From: Paraburkholderia susongensis
GTDB taxonomy: Bacteria; Pseudomonadota; Gammaproteobacteria; Burkholderiales; Burkholderiaceae
DNA: 64,000 nt
NCBI RefSeq assembly: GCF_900177725.1
Contig: NZ_FXAT01000006.1
Location: 186,001 to 250,000, forward strand
Reading direction: 5' to 3'
The notes under the pieces are model-generated. The model made no database searches. It worked only from the letters and a program-made list of their open reading frames with translations, and had not been told where the DNA came from. The first letter of the stretch is position 1. Each line of letters starts with the position of its first letter. Positions 54,782 through 63,832 of this stretch are shown one piece after another. Made by a program: the position numbers and the translations under genes.

Positions 54782-55621
54782 TTAGATCTGGTCGGAATCG
54801 ATCTTGAACGACCGGGGCGGGAAGTTCATGCCCGAACCCGCTCCAAACCACCTGTCATAAATCTTCTGAGCCTCCCCACTCTTTTCCATTGCGGACAGAA
54901 CTTCGTTCACTTTGGCCTTGAATACCGGCTCATCTTTGCGCACACCGAGAGCATCCTTGTCTTCAGAGAGGTTCTCCGGAAGGATGACGTAGTCCTTTGC
55001 CGCGGGACCGAGCTTCACGAGCGCGCCCGCGAGTGTCGTTTCATCGTCGATGTACGCTACGCCTTTGCCCTGTTGAAGAGCGAGAATGCCCTCAGGGTTC
55101 GTGTCGAATTCGATCAGGGTCGCCTTTGGCAGAATCTTCGGGATGTTGATCGCTTCAGTGGATCCCTTTGTGGTAATCACCTTCTTGCCGTCCAGCTGTG
55201 CCAGGTGCGTGATACCGCTGTCCTTTCGAACGAGAGCCTTCTCGCCCAGCACGAACGTCGAGAGCGTGAAGTCGATCTGGGATTCGCGGTCTTTGGTGTG
55301 CGTCAACGACGCAGTCAGAATGTCGACACGTTTTTGCTGAAGCTCAGGAATACGCGCCGCCGTCGCTAACTGCTTGAGCACCGGCTTTACGCCCAGTGCC
55401 TTCGCGATGGCGTTGCAGAAATCCACGTCGTAGCCGACGATCTCCCGGTCCGCCGGGTTCTTCATAAAGCTGAATGGGCGGTCGGTGCCCAGCACGCCAC
55501 AGACCAGTTCTCCTTTCGCCTTGATGTCGGCCAGTTGATCGGCCATGGCGGATACGGACGCGAGTGCGACCGCGCCGGTGAGAATCGCTCGCGAGAAGAG
55601 TCGCTTACTGCTCGTTTTCAT
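54782..55621 (-). CDS. Amino-acid-binding periplasmic protein (GltI-type)
   Basis: The 279-aa protein has a signal MKTSSKRLFSRAILTGAVALASVSAMA and then QLADIKAKGELVCGVLGTDRPFSF. Conserved binding-site segments are EIVGYDVDFCNAIAKALG, RIPELQQKRVDILTASLTHTKDRE and KKVITTKGSTEAINI. It is closest to glutamate/aspartate-type binding proteins. ATG at 55621 follows GGAGA; the ORF extends 11 codons upstream without support. It delivers the amino acid used by the aminotransferase encoded upstream in the operon. Confidence 0.92.
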   Translation of the reverse strand: MKTSSKRLFSRAILTGAVALASVSAMADQLADIKAKGELVCGVLGTDRPFSFMKNPADREIVGYDVDFCNAIAKALGVKPVLKQLATAARIPELQQKRVDILTASLTHTKDRESQIDFTLSTFVLGEKALVRKDSGITHLAQLDGKKVITTKGSTEAINIPKILPKATLIEFDTNPEGILALQQGKGVAYIDDETTLAGALVKLGPAAKDYVILPENLSEDKDALGVRKDEPVFKAKVNEVLSAMEKSGEAQKIYDRWFGAGSGMNFPPRSFKIDSDQI

Positions 55622-55784
55622 CGTAGGTCTCCATATCAATGTCTCCAAATCCAATCGTCCGGATTACACTGCGATGCATATTGCCGCACGCCGGACTGCT
55701 GTCGGCTGAATGTAGTCGGGCACCTCCATGGCAAATGTTCCGGAACCACGAATGGGCATGCTCGAAAGGAGCGCACCTAACTGC

Positions 55785-57005
55785 CTAAAGCTCCGACAGC
55801 GATTCGAGCAGAGCGCCGAGGCCGTTTTCAATCGTGCGGTCATCGGTTGCGAACGAGATTCGCACCGTGCCTTCCGCACCGAAATCCGACCCGGGAACGA
55901 CCACGACGCGGTGCTGCTCCAGCAGCCAGGCCGCGAATGCCACGTCGGGCTGTGCGTCGTGCCGGAATCTGTCGCTGCGCGCCAGCAACGCGCCAATGTC
56001 GAGCAGCGCGTAGAACGCACCGTCCGGCCGCGCGACCTCGACGTGTGGATGACGCTCGACCAGCGACATCACCAGATCGCGGCGCTTGCGATACACGTCG
56101 ACCATGTGGCTGACCGAATCGGTCGGCCCATTGAGCGCGGCGACGGCCGCTGCCTGGCTGATCGACGACGCTGACAGCGTGGTCTGCGCCTGCAGATCAG
56201 CCATCGCGGCGATCAGGTTCGCGGGCCCGGCACCGTAGCCCAGCCGCCATCCCGTCATCGCAAACGCTTTCGACAACCCGCTCGAAATCAGGATGCGACC
56301 CGCGAGTTCCGGACAAACCCGTGCAAGCGATACCGGGCGCTCCGGCGTGTAGTGCAGACTCTCGTAGACCTCGTCGCTGAGGATCAGCAATTCCGGATGC
56401 TCGATCAGCACCGCCCCCAGCGCGCGCAGCTCCGCTTCGCTATAGACGGCGCCGGTCGGATTCGACGGCGTGTTCAGGATGATCCAACGCGTGCGCGGAC
56501 CGATCGCCGCACGCAATTCGTCCGGCGTCATCTTGTAGCCGTTCTCGCGACGCGTCGGTGCGAACGCGGGGATGCCGCCCGCCGCGTACACCATGCCCGG
56601 GTATGCGGCCCAGTACGGTGTCGGCAACAGTACTTCGTCGCCCGGTTCCAGGGTCACGGCCAACGCGTTCGAGATGATCTGCTTCGAACCCGTTGCGACC
56701 ATCACCTCCTCGTCCCGGAATGACAGACCGTTCTCGCGTTCGAATTTGCCTCGCACCGCCTCGCGCACCGCGAGCGAGCCGCGCACCGGCGTGTAGTGTG
56801 TGTCGCCATCGAGCATCGCGCGATGGGCCGCTTCGATAACGTGCGCGGGCGTGTCAAAGTCGGGCTCGCCAGCGGTGAACGAATGCACGTGGATACCGTC
56901 GGCCTGCAGGTCGACGACCCGCGCCATCAGCTGATAGATACTGGATGTCTTGATGTTCGCCATGCGCGACGCGATGCGCGGCGCGCGCGTGTTCGTTACT
57001 GACAT
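55785..57005 (-). CDS. PLP-dependent aminotransferase class I/II (AspC-like)
   Basis: The 406-aa fold-type I aminotransferase has GEPDFDTP at the start, WAAYPGMVYAAGGIP, NTPSNPTGAVY (PLP-stacking region), LSDEVYESLHY and the PLP lysine in SSGLSKAFAMTGWRLGYG. It probably converts the imported amino acid to its 2-oxo acid, which the aldolase encoded before it can cleave. It lies 48 bp after the aldolase gene. Confidence 0.92.
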   Translation of the reverse strand: MSVTNTRAPRIASRMANIKTSSIYQLMARVVDLQADGIHVHSFTAGEPDFDTPAHVIEAAHRAMLDGDTHYTPVRGSLAVREAVRGKFERENGLSFRDEEVMVATGSKQIISNALAVTLEPGDEVLLPTPYWAAYPGMVYAAGGIPAFAPTRRENGYKMTPDELRAAIGPRTRWIILNTPSNPTGAVYSEAELRALGAVLIEHPELLILSDEVYESLHYTPERPVSLARVCPELAGRILISSGLSKAFAMTGWRLGYGAGPANLIAAMADLQAQTTLSASSISQAAAVAALNGPTDSVSHMVDVYRKRRDLVMSLVERHPHVEVARPDGAFYALLDIGALLARSDRFRHDAQPDVAFAAWLLEQHRVVVVPGSDFGAEGTVRISFATDDRTIENGLGALLESLSEL

Positions 57006-57053
57006 AAGCTCCTCGGTCTATATGGATCTGTCACTGCGCAAGGCGAGCGCCGG

Positions 57054-57956
57054 TCACGCGCTCGGGCTGCCGCAGTTTGCAAGTGCGCGGCCAAGCCACT
57101 CGGCAGTGGCTTCTTTTGCGTCCTTGAGAGGCAATCGAACCTTGCCGGATGCGATGCGGCCGCTCAGTTGCATCGCTACCTTCAGCCCAACCGGATTCAT
57201 TTCGGAATAGACAGCCGAAATCAGGTCCGCATAGTTGTGATGCATCTTCAGCGCGGCAGCCAGATCGCCCTGCTCGACCAACGTCTGCATCCGGACCCAC
57301 GGCTGCGGATCGAGGTTCGCGATCGCAAGCACGCCGCCACGCGCGCCGAGTGCGATCTGCGCCGGGAAAAACGGCTCCTCGCCAGACAACAGCGCGAATT
57401 CGCTCCCGACGATCTGCGCAACGCGCATCAGCTTCTGGAAATTCGAGCCGCTGTACTTCATGCCGATGATCGAGCCGGCCCGTGCCATATCGGCGATCGT
57501 GTCGGCTTTGAGTTCGACGTTCGTGCGCCGCGGAATCTCATACAGCACCAGAGGCAGTCCAATCGCGCGACGGTACTCGGCGAAGTATTCGGCGATGCCG
57601 TCGTCTTCGGCGATCGTGTAGAACGGCGTGACGACCATTAGCGCGTCGGCGCCTGCATCGCGTGCGGCGAGACCGGCCGCGAGCGCGTCCGCGTAGCCGG
57701 TTGCCAGCACGCCGGCGATCACCGGCACGCGGCCGCGCGCCGCCGCACAGGTCAGCCGCACAACTTCGCGCCGCTCCGCCGCCGACAGCGCCGGATATTC
57801 GCCGGTGCCGCCAAGCGGCGCGAGGCCGGTCGCCCCACGCTCGATCAGGTAATCGACATGACGTTGCAGCGACTGGCCGTCGAGGGCACCCGTCGCGTCG
57901 AACGGTGTGGTGGTCGCGACGATGACGCCGCGCAGTGAGCTACCTGCCAAAGTCAT
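57054..57956 (-). CDS. DapA-superfamily aldolase/lyase
   Basis: The 300-aa protein has GVIVATTTPFDATGALD, GLAPLGGTGEYPALSAAER, LVLYEIPRRTN (active Tyr) and IIGMKYSGSN (Schiff-base Lys). Like the protein at 26669-27574 it carries GGTGEY in place of GTTGE, so it is unlikely to be a housekeeping dihydrodipicolinate synthase. Next to an aminotransferase it may split a 4-hydroxy-2-oxo acid, as 4-hydroxy-2-oxoglutarate aldolases of this fold do. It is the first gene of the seven-gene unit, directly behind the perfect palindrome. Confidence 0.87.
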   Translation of the reverse strand: MTLAGSSLRGVIVATTTPFDATGALDGQSLQRHVDYLIERGATGLAPLGGTGEYPALSAAERREVVRLTCAAARGRVPVIAGVLATGYADALAAGLAARDAGADALMVVTPFYTIAEDDGIAEYFAEYRRAIGLPLVLYEIPRRTNVELKADTIADMARAGSIIGMKYSGSNFQKLMRVAQIVGSEFALLSGEEPFFPAQIALGARGGVLAIANLDPQPWVRMQTLVEQGDLAAALKMHHNYADLISAVYSEMNPVGLKVAMQLSGRIASGKVRLPLKDAKEATAEWLGRALANCGSPSA

Positions 57957-57970
57957 GATTTTTCCTTAAT

Positions 57971-58000
57971 TGTATTTCAATTAACATGAATTGAAATACA
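57971..58000. promoter_or_regulatory. Perfect 12-bp inverted repeat, operator of the amino-acid importer operon
   Basis: TGTATTTCAATT, a 6-bp spacer and AATTGAAATACA form a perfect palindrome of 30 bp, 14 bp before the aldolase start. It is centred in an AT-rich promoter. The IclR protein at the end of the operon is the best candidate ligand. The rest of the gap to 58433 shows no further feature that I can name. Confidence 0.75.
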
Positions 58001-58433
58001 GTCTATGAAAATCAATATTTATCTACAACCGAGTGTTTCCACCTATTGGGCGAGACCAGTAGGTCGGCAACGGCGCGCTGCCCGTTCAGTGGTTCAGCCA
58101 ACGCCGAGATCACAGGCAGCGGTGTGAGGATGAAGTTGTCACATGAACTCGCGTCCAAAATCAGCAGCGTTCGGGAAGGTTGGTTTGGTCTCAGCGATGC
58201 ATGCGCGGGCGACGAGGAAATCACCGGAGTCCTCGTTTTTTCACTTGCATTAATCTGCTTAGTCAAATACATTCATATCAGAAAAAGCCATGTCAGCGAT
58301 TCGCGTGGATGCGGGCAAAGCTCGCAGACCGCGTGGATCGCGATTTTTTTCAGCCATTTATCTGATTTGTCAGGTAATTGGAATTTGCGCCGTTGCGGCC
58401 GGTCCGCCAGTCTCTCCACCCGAAGGACACATG

Positions 58434-59996
58434 ATGAGCACGTCTGCCAGTTCAGGCGCCCCGGCGCCCCTCACGGGCGCCAGTTTCGTACTCGGCACGA
58501 TCGCTGTGGCACTTGCCACGTTCATGAACGTTCTCGATTCGTCAATTGCCAACGTCGCGATTCCGACCATCTCCGGCAATCTCGGCGTATCCATCGATGA
58601 GGGAACGTGGGTCATTACGCTGTTTTCAGCAGCCAACGCAGTGTCGATTCCTTTGACCGGCTGGCTGACCCAGCGCATCGGACAGGTCAAGCTGTTCGTC
58701 TGGGCCATCCTGCTGTTCGTCCTGTCCTCCGCGGCATGCGGGATGGCGCCCACCTTGCCCGTACTCCTGACGGCGCGAGTGATCCAGGGCGCAGTGGCCG
58801 GACCGCTGGTCCCGCTGTCGCAGGCGCTGCTACTTGCCTCGTTCCCGAGAGAAAAGAGCTCGAGCGCCTTGTCGCTATGGGGGATGACAGCGACCGTCGG
58901 ACCGATTGCCGGCCCGGCCCTCGGCGGTTGGATTACAGACAACTACAACTGGTCGTGGATTTTCTACATCAACGTACCGGTTGGTTTGTTCGCCGCCGCC
59001 GTGGTCTGGGTGCTCTATCGCAACCGTGAAACGCCGGCCCGCAAACTGCCGATCGACAAGGTCGGACTGATCGCGCTCATACTGTGGGTCGGCGCACTGC
59101 AGGTCATGCTGGACAAGGGCAAGGACCTCGACTGGTTCAATTCGGCGACCATCTGGACCTTGACCATTGTGGCCGTGGTCAGCTTCCTGTTCTTTCTGAT
59201 CTGGGAGCTCACCGATGCGCATCCAATCGTCGATCTGAGATTATTCGCACAACGTAATTTTCTTGGCGGAACGGTAGCCATTTCTATCGCGTTCGCGGTG
59301 TTTTTTGCAAACCTCGTGATTTTGCCGCAATGGATACAGGGTTCGCTCAACTATCCGGTTGTCAACGCCGGTCTCGTCACCGCACCACTCGGAATCTTCG
59401 CTGTGATTCTCGCGCCGGTGCTCGGCAGGATCATGCCGAAATCAGACATGCGCGTGCTCGTCACGTTTGCTTTCCTGGGGTTTGCCGGCGTGTTCTTCAT
59501 GCGCTCGCGCTATACGACGGGCGTCGATGCCTGGTCGCTCGTTCTTCCCACGTTACTTCAAGGCATCCCCACGGCGTTCTTCATGACGCCGCTCACGTCG
59601 ATCATCCTTTCGGGCCTTCCGCCAGAGAAAATTCCGGCCGCCGCGGGCCTGTCCAATTTCGCGCGCGTATTCTCCGGTGCTGTGGGCACATCGCTCGCGA
59701 GCACGGGCTGGAACAACCGCACGATCCTGCACCACGCACGGCTGGCCGAACAGACCAGCGTGAACAATCCCCTCTTCACCGGCGCAATCGCGAACGTGCA
59801 AGGCACGTTCGACGTCAGCACGCCGAAGGCCCTGGGAATCCTTGAAGCGTCGTTGAACTCGCAGGCAATCATGCTGGGGCTGAACGACATTTTCTGGTTA
59901 TCGGCCGTCATCTTTATTCTGATTATTCCCGTCGTCTGGCTGACCCGGCCTGGCAAGGGTGCCGCTGCGGGAGCCGCGAGCGCTGGCGGCCATTGA
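58434..59996 (+). CDS. MFS drug efflux transporter, DHA2 (EmrB/QacA) family
   Basis: The 520-aa, 14-helix pump has helix 1 LATFMNVLDSSIANVAIPTIS (motif D1), GWLTQRIGQVKLFV, and PVGLFAAAVVWVLYR. It exports hydrophobic drugs or acids with protons. The start at 58434 (second Met of MMST) is better spaced from GAAGGA than 58431, and the longer frame from 58290 has no family similarity. An EmrA-type fusion protein is not encoded nearby. A MarR gene follows in the same direction. Confidence 0.9.
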   Translation: MSTSASSGAPAPLTGASFVLGTIAVALATFMNVLDSSIANVAIPTISGNLGVSIDEGTWVITLFSAANAVSIPLTGWLTQRIGQVKLFVWAILLFVLSSAACGMAPTLPVLLTARVIQGAVAGPLVPLSQALLLASFPREKSSSALSLWGMTATVGPIAGPALGGWITDNYNWSWIFYINVPVGLFAAAVVWVLYRNRETPARKLPIDKVGLIALILWVGALQVMLDKGKDLDWFNSATIWTLTIVAVVSFLFFLIWELTDAHPIVDLRLFAQRNFLGGTVAISIAFAVFFANLVILPQWIQGSLNYPVVNAGLVTAPLGIFAVILAPVLGRIMPKSDMRVLVTFAFLGFAGVFFMRSRYTTGVDAWSLVLPTLLQGIPTAFFMTPLTSIILSGLPPEKIPAAAGLSNFARVFSGAVGTSLASTGWNNRTILHHARLAEQTSVNNPLFTGAIANVQGTFDVSTPKALGILEASLNSQAIMLGLNDIFWLSAVIFILIIPVVWLTRPGKGAAAGAASAGGH

Positions 59997-60049
59997 GCCC
60001 GCACACGCTGCCGCATGAGCCGGCGGCGAAGCGCCTTTACAAATTCTGA

Positions 60050-60083
60050 CGTTACAACTATTGTCTGGATCAACAATGTAACG
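60050..60083. promoter_or_regulatory. Imperfect palindrome before the MarR gene
   Basis: CGTTAC...ATTGT and its mirror ACAAT...GTAACG form an inverted repeat with unequal spacing, in the 101-bp gap between pump and MarR genes. It is a reasonable MarR operator and suggests that marR has its own autoregulated promoter. Confidence 0.5.
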
Positions 60084-60097
60084 ACACAGACAGCGGA

Positions 60098-60535
60098 ATG
60101 GAACACTACACGCCGAAGAACTTCCTTCTCACCGACAGCGTAGGGTTTGCGCTCACCAAGGCGCGCAACCTGGTTGCGTCGGAGATGGACGTGGCATTGA
60201 AGGATCTCGACATTACCAGCCCGCAAATGGGGATCCTGCTTTCGATCCGGCTGGGCAATGCGACGACGCCTTTCGAGTTGTCGAAGTTGCTCGGAATCGA
60301 CACGGGCCTGATGACGCGTCTGCTCGACAAGCTGGAAGACAAGGGACTCGTCGAGCGCTCGCGCAGTGTGGACGATCGCCGAGTGGTGAACTTGACGCTA
60401 ACGAAGGAAGGACAGGCGATCGCAGCACAGATTCCGCAGATTGCGCCCAAGGTCCTCAACGCACGACTGCGAAAATTTACCAAAGCCGAGTTCGAGGAAC
60501 TGCGCCGACTGCTGAACAAGTTCATCGGCGAGTAA
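60098..60535 (+). CDS. MarR-family transcriptional regulator
   Basis: The 145-aa protein has the winged-helix core TSPQMGILLSIRLGNATTPFELSKLLGIDTGLMTRLLDKLEDKGLVERSRSVDDRRVVNLTLTKEG (about 40-105 of the chain) flanked by dimerisation helices. It probably represses itself and the adjacent DHA2 pump and is released by a phenolic or drug-like ligand, as usual for the family. Confidence 0.9.
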   Translation: MEHYTPKNFLLTDSVGFALTKARNLVASEMDVALKDLDITSPQMGILLSIRLGNATTPFELSKLLGIDTGLMTRLLDKLEDKGLVERSRSVDDRRVVNLTLTKEGQAIAAQIPQIAPKVLNARLRKFTKAEFEELRRLLNKFIGE

Positions 60536-60591
60536 GTGGTCGAGATTCAGGGAGCCACTCACGTCATCACAGCGTGCCTATCATCCCAGGT

Positions 60592-61368
60592 TCACTTTGC
60601 GGGCAAGGCGGCCGGAAGGCGCATCCGGTACAAAGAGACAGCCTGTATGGTGAGCGTACAGAGAATCGCGCCGCCGTAAGCGGCAGGCTCGTTCAGCCGC
60701 GGCAACGTCAAGCTGAGTACATAGAAAAACGCGGCAAAGCCCGGAAGAGCCGTCGCCATGCCGCGCATCAATTGTTGTGCCGCTTCATGGCCGACCATGC
60801 GATGAGCGAAAACTGCAAGAATGATGACCATGAAGGGGAACGACGCGAGCACACCGCTCGCTTCCGGCCCAACGTAAGGCGCAATTAGCGTGATGCCGAT
60901 CACGAGGCTAGCCATCAACGCCATGCGCAAGGGCAAGTCCCACCAAGGTGGATTGAGCTTGCCGGTTCTGCCACTGGTGTTGGGAATGTGGTTGAGCACG
61001 AGCGCGGCGGCCAGAATGGCGATGAGAAAGAGCCCCGTCTGCGACAGCGCGCTCCATTGCAACAAGCCTGCGACGATGGAAAACGTCGCGGAGGCACCCG
61101 CCAGGGCCACTAACCATCCGCGCGGCGCCAGTCTGCAATAGGCCAGGCAGAAGGCTGCCTGCGCAACGGTTGCGACAAGCGACCCTGCTGTAGCTTGCGT
61201 CGCGAACACAGGTCCATGCTCCAGTGCCAGAAACACCGAGATGGGCCCCGACGAGATCGGCAACCCCACCACAAAACCGCCGATCGCTTCGCCCCAGCGG
61301 CGAGCGGCAATCGTTGCAGCCAACAGCAACAGCGGCGTACAAACAAGTTTGAAAACAAGAATATCCAT
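60592..61368 (-). CDS. Uncharacterised integral membrane protein (about 8 helices)
   Basis: The 258-aa protein is almost entirely hydrophobic. Helices are suggested at FKLVCTPLLLLAATIAA, GGFVVGLPISSGPISVFLALE, LVATVAQAAFCLAYC, and further segments to AILCTLTIQAVSLY. The start at 61368 begins MDILVFKLVCTPLLLL; the open frame upstream of it has no such character. The family is not recognised; a small-molecule exporter is possible because it is divergent from a GcvA-like LysR gene. It ends convergent to the MarR gene. Confidence 0.78.
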   Translation of the reverse strand: MDILVFKLVCTPLLLLAATIAARRWGEAIGGFVVGLPISSGPISVFLALEHGPVFATQATAGSLVATVAQAAFCLAYCRLAPRGWLVALAGASATFSIVAGLLQWSALSQTGLFLIAILAAALVLNHIPNTSGRTGKLNPPWWDLPLRMALMASLVIGITLIAPYVGPEASGVLASFPFMVIILAVFAHRMVGHEAAQQLMRGMATALPGFAAFFYVLSLTLPRLNEPAAYGGAILCTLTIQAVSLYRMRLPAALPAK

Positions 61369-61554
61369 GATTGGCGAACAACACGGAGAACGGCAACCTT
61401 GAAGGACGTGGGAGACGTCGCCGCTTCGAATACGTAGCGCGTGCGTGGCTCCAACAACAGGAATTCCATCGCAGAGTCCATTGAAGTGCCGCCCCACGTA
61501 TCCCGGCCAAAGGCACTCTGCGCCTGCCCGCAGATATTGACGGCTGCCACCCTG

Positions 61555-61582
61555 GCTGACAAACCATTTGTCGTCATATAAT
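61555..61582 (+). promoter_or_regulatory. Sigma-70 promoter of the LysR gene
   Basis: CTGACA (61555-61560), 16 bp and TATAAT (61577-61582) give a good promoter. Transcription would begin inside the palindrome at 61581-61603, about 25 nt before the GTG start at 61613. Confidence 0.65.
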
Positions 61583-61603
61583 GCGTGAGTATTATTCACG
61601 CAT
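61581..61603. promoter_or_regulatory. Perfect palindrome overlapping the LysR promoter
   Basis: ATGCGTGA-N7-TCACGCAT is a perfect 8-bp inverted repeat that overlaps the -10 box and start point. It is probably the autoregulatory LysR operator, also controlling the divergent membrane protein. Confidence 0.65.
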
Positions 61604-61612
61604 ATCCCGACC

Positions 61613-62521
61613 GTGTTCGACCGGCTCCCTCCTCTGCAAACGCTGCGCGCCTTCGAAGCAACGGGGCGGCTGTTGAGCATGACGCTGGCCGCCGAAGAGC
61701 TCCACGTCACCCACGGCGCAGTGAGCCGGCACATCAAGACGCTCGAGAACCATCTTGGCGTCGCGCTGTTCCAGCGCCTGACCCGACGCATCGTCCTGAC
61801 CGAAGCGGGCGCCGATTTCCTGCTAGCTGTTACCCGCGTGCTGAGAGAACTGACGAAGGAATCCGAACGCCTTCGGGCGCGCGACAGCGTTACGCGCCTG
61901 AAGATCAACGCGAGCGTGTCCTTTGCGAACAAGTGGCTCGCACCTCGGCTGCATCGGCTGAAGGCCCTCCACCCGGAACTCGACGTCCACCTCGACGTGA
62001 CCGACACGTATGTCGATCTGAACGATGGCGAGGTGGATGTAGCCATACGGTTCGGGAGTGGCCGCTATCCACGTGTCCTGGCCGAGCGGATCCTGGAAGA
62101 GACCGTGACTCCGGTCTGTAGTCCTGAGTATCGAGAGAAAAAGGGCGGATTGCCCTCCGTGGCGAGTCTTGCCGGTTGTACCTTGCTTCATGAGGACCGC
62201 ATGCTAGCCAACTGGGAGCAATGGTTTGCGCTAGCCGGAGTAGACGGCGCTCATAGCGCTCGCGGCCCGGCCTACAGTCACGGCAGCATGGCCATCGAGG
62301 CGGCCATTCGCGGCGAAGGTGTGGCACTGGGGCGCAGCGTGATCGTAGCGGACGACATTGTTGCAGGACGTCTGGTTGCTCCATTCCCGCAGTTCCGACT
62401 CAAGGTCGAGCGCGGCCATGATCTCGTCTATCGCATCGGAAGCAAGGACGATCCCAAGGTTCGCGCGTTGCGCGACTGGCTCGCTGACGAAATCCGGTTG
62501 TTTTTGGCGAATGAAGCTTGA
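61613..62521 (+). CDS. LysR-family regulator, GcvA-like subgroup
   Basis: The 302-aa protein begins MFDRLPPLQTLRAFEATGRLLSMTLAAEELHVTHGAVSRHIKTLENHLG, the typical GcvA-like HTH. The effector domain (about 90-295) shows DLNDGEVDVAIRFGSGRYP and EAAIRGEGVALGRS. It uses a GTG start at 61613. It is divergent from the membrane protein gene and probably controls it. Confidence 0.9.
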   Translation: MFDRLPPLQTLRAFEATGRLLSMTLAAEELHVTHGAVSRHIKTLENHLGVALFQRLTRRIVLTEAGADFLLAVTRVLRELTKESERLRARDSVTRLKINASVSFANKWLAPRLHRLKALHPELDVHLDVTDTYVDLNDGEVDVAIRFGSGRYPRVLAERILEETVTPVCSPEYREKKGGLPSVASLAGCTLLHEDRMLANWEQWFALAGVDGAHSARGPAYSHGSMAIEAAIRGEGVALGRSVIVADDIVAGRLVAPFPQFRLKVERGHDLVYRIGSKDDPKVRALRDWLADEIRLFLANEA

Positions 62522-62689
62522 GCAACACTCAAGATCTATCCAGGGATTTACTGGGATTTACCAGAAAGCGCTTGCCGGGCAGCTCAACCAACAGCATCGA
62601 CTGCCGCTCGCAATTTCTTAGGTACTCCAGATCATCCCGTTTTCTCCGTCGATGCACGCAAAGAGGCGCACGCCCGCCCGCCCCTGCGC

Positions 62690-63832
62690 TCAGAACATAT
62701 GGCGCAAGCCCACCATCATGCCGAGTTGCGTCGTGGTGGCCGCTGCGCTCAGGCCTCCAAAGCCCTGTAGTTGCGCTCCGATCATGCCGCCGCGATACAG
62801 CGAGTAATCGGCTTCCGCATAAACGCTCGTCGCACGCGAAAGGCCGTAGTCGGCCAGCAGTTGGAATTGCGTGGCGTTGCCGTCGCCGCTTTGCGTCTTG
62901 CCGCTTTGCAGCGTGCGCCACACATTCGCCGAAAGATGAGTGTAATTCCCCACCAGTTGCGTGACGCCGCCAAAGAACATCTCACGCGCAGAGAACGTAT
63001 TGAACTTGAGTGCCGTGAGTAGGGCCGGCGTGAACGGGCCGTTCGGGAAATTTCCCATGAAGCCGGGATCCTGCCGGTTCACCACCCATCCAAAGTTGAC
63101 GGTCGTGTCGACGAACGTGTAGGCGCCGCCGGCAGTCCACGTCTTGAAGTGCGCCGAGCTATTGAGCGCATCGCGCGCATCCAGATAGCCGGCGCCAAGG
63201 CGCAACGGCCATTGCGGAATGTATGCAATCGACGCGCCGATCTGGCTGCCCGCGCCGAATGCCCCCGCCTGACCGCCAAACGCGTACGAAAGCTCGAGCG
63301 CAACGTCCTGCCAGCGCGCAATATACTTCGCCATGTTGCTGGTCCAGACACCCTGAGCCATTCCCACTTCCGGGCGGAACTGATAGACCGTCGGTAGCCA
63401 CGACGCGCTCACGTAGGTCTTCACAACGGCGTCCGCGAGCGGGTTGGTCTGACGACCCAGTGTGAGCCGGCCGAACGTGGAAGACTGCAAGCCGATATAG
63501 GCCGTGTTGAAGAGCGGATAACCGGGATCGCTCACGCCGGAGTTCGTAAAGAACCGGTTTTCCAGCTGGAAAACGACGCGATTGCCGCCGCCGAGATCTT
63601 CCGCACCGAGCATTCCCCAATTGCTTTCACTCAGGCCGCCATTGACGAGTTGAACCCTGCTGTCGCCGGCGGCATTGGCGTGCGTCGTGTAGCGCACAGC
63701 CGTATCGATCAATCCGTACAGCGTCACAGAAGACTGCGCGCACGCCGCCGAGCCAAAGCCGGCCATTGCCACGGCGCCAGCCAATCGCGCCGCCGCGCCG
63801 AGCTTGAACTGCACTGCATTGACTGATCGCAT
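62690..63832 (-). CDS. Gram-negative trimeric porin (OmpC-type)
   Basis: The 380-aa porin has a long signal ending near SAACA-QSSVTLYGLIDTAVRYT. It shows NWGMLGAEDLGGGNRVVFQLENRFF and LGRQTNPLADAVV, and ends ...LGMMVGLRHMF with the terminal Phe. ATG at 63832 follows AGGAGA. It is similar in plan to the porin at 44010-45113 but clearly different in sequence. It stands alone; the 130 bp after its start region holds its promoter. Confidence 0.92.
   Translation of the reverse strand: MRSVNAVQFKLGAAARLAGAVAMAGFGSAACAQSSVTLYGLIDTAVRYTTHANAAGDSRVQLVNGGLSESNWGMLGAEDLGGGNRVVFQLENRFFTNSGVSDPGYPLFNTAYIGLQSSTFGRLTLGRQTNPLADAVVKTYVSASWLPTVYQFRPEVGMAQGVWTSNMAKYIARWQDVALELSYAFGGQAGAFGAGSQIGASIAYIPQWPLRLGAGYLDARDALNSSAHFKTWTAGGAYTFVDTTVNFGWVVNRQDPGFMGNFPNGPFTPALLTALKFNTFSAREMFFGGVTQLVGNYTHLSANVWRTLQSGKTQSGDGNATQFQLLADYGLSRATSVYAEADYSLYRGGMIGAQLQGFGGLSAAATTTQLGMMVGLRHMF

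Noticed and set aside
58046..58600. A 184-codon plus-strand ORF overlapping the DHA2 pump start
   Set aside because: It overlaps the pump gene in another frame and has no recognisable character; no ribosome site.
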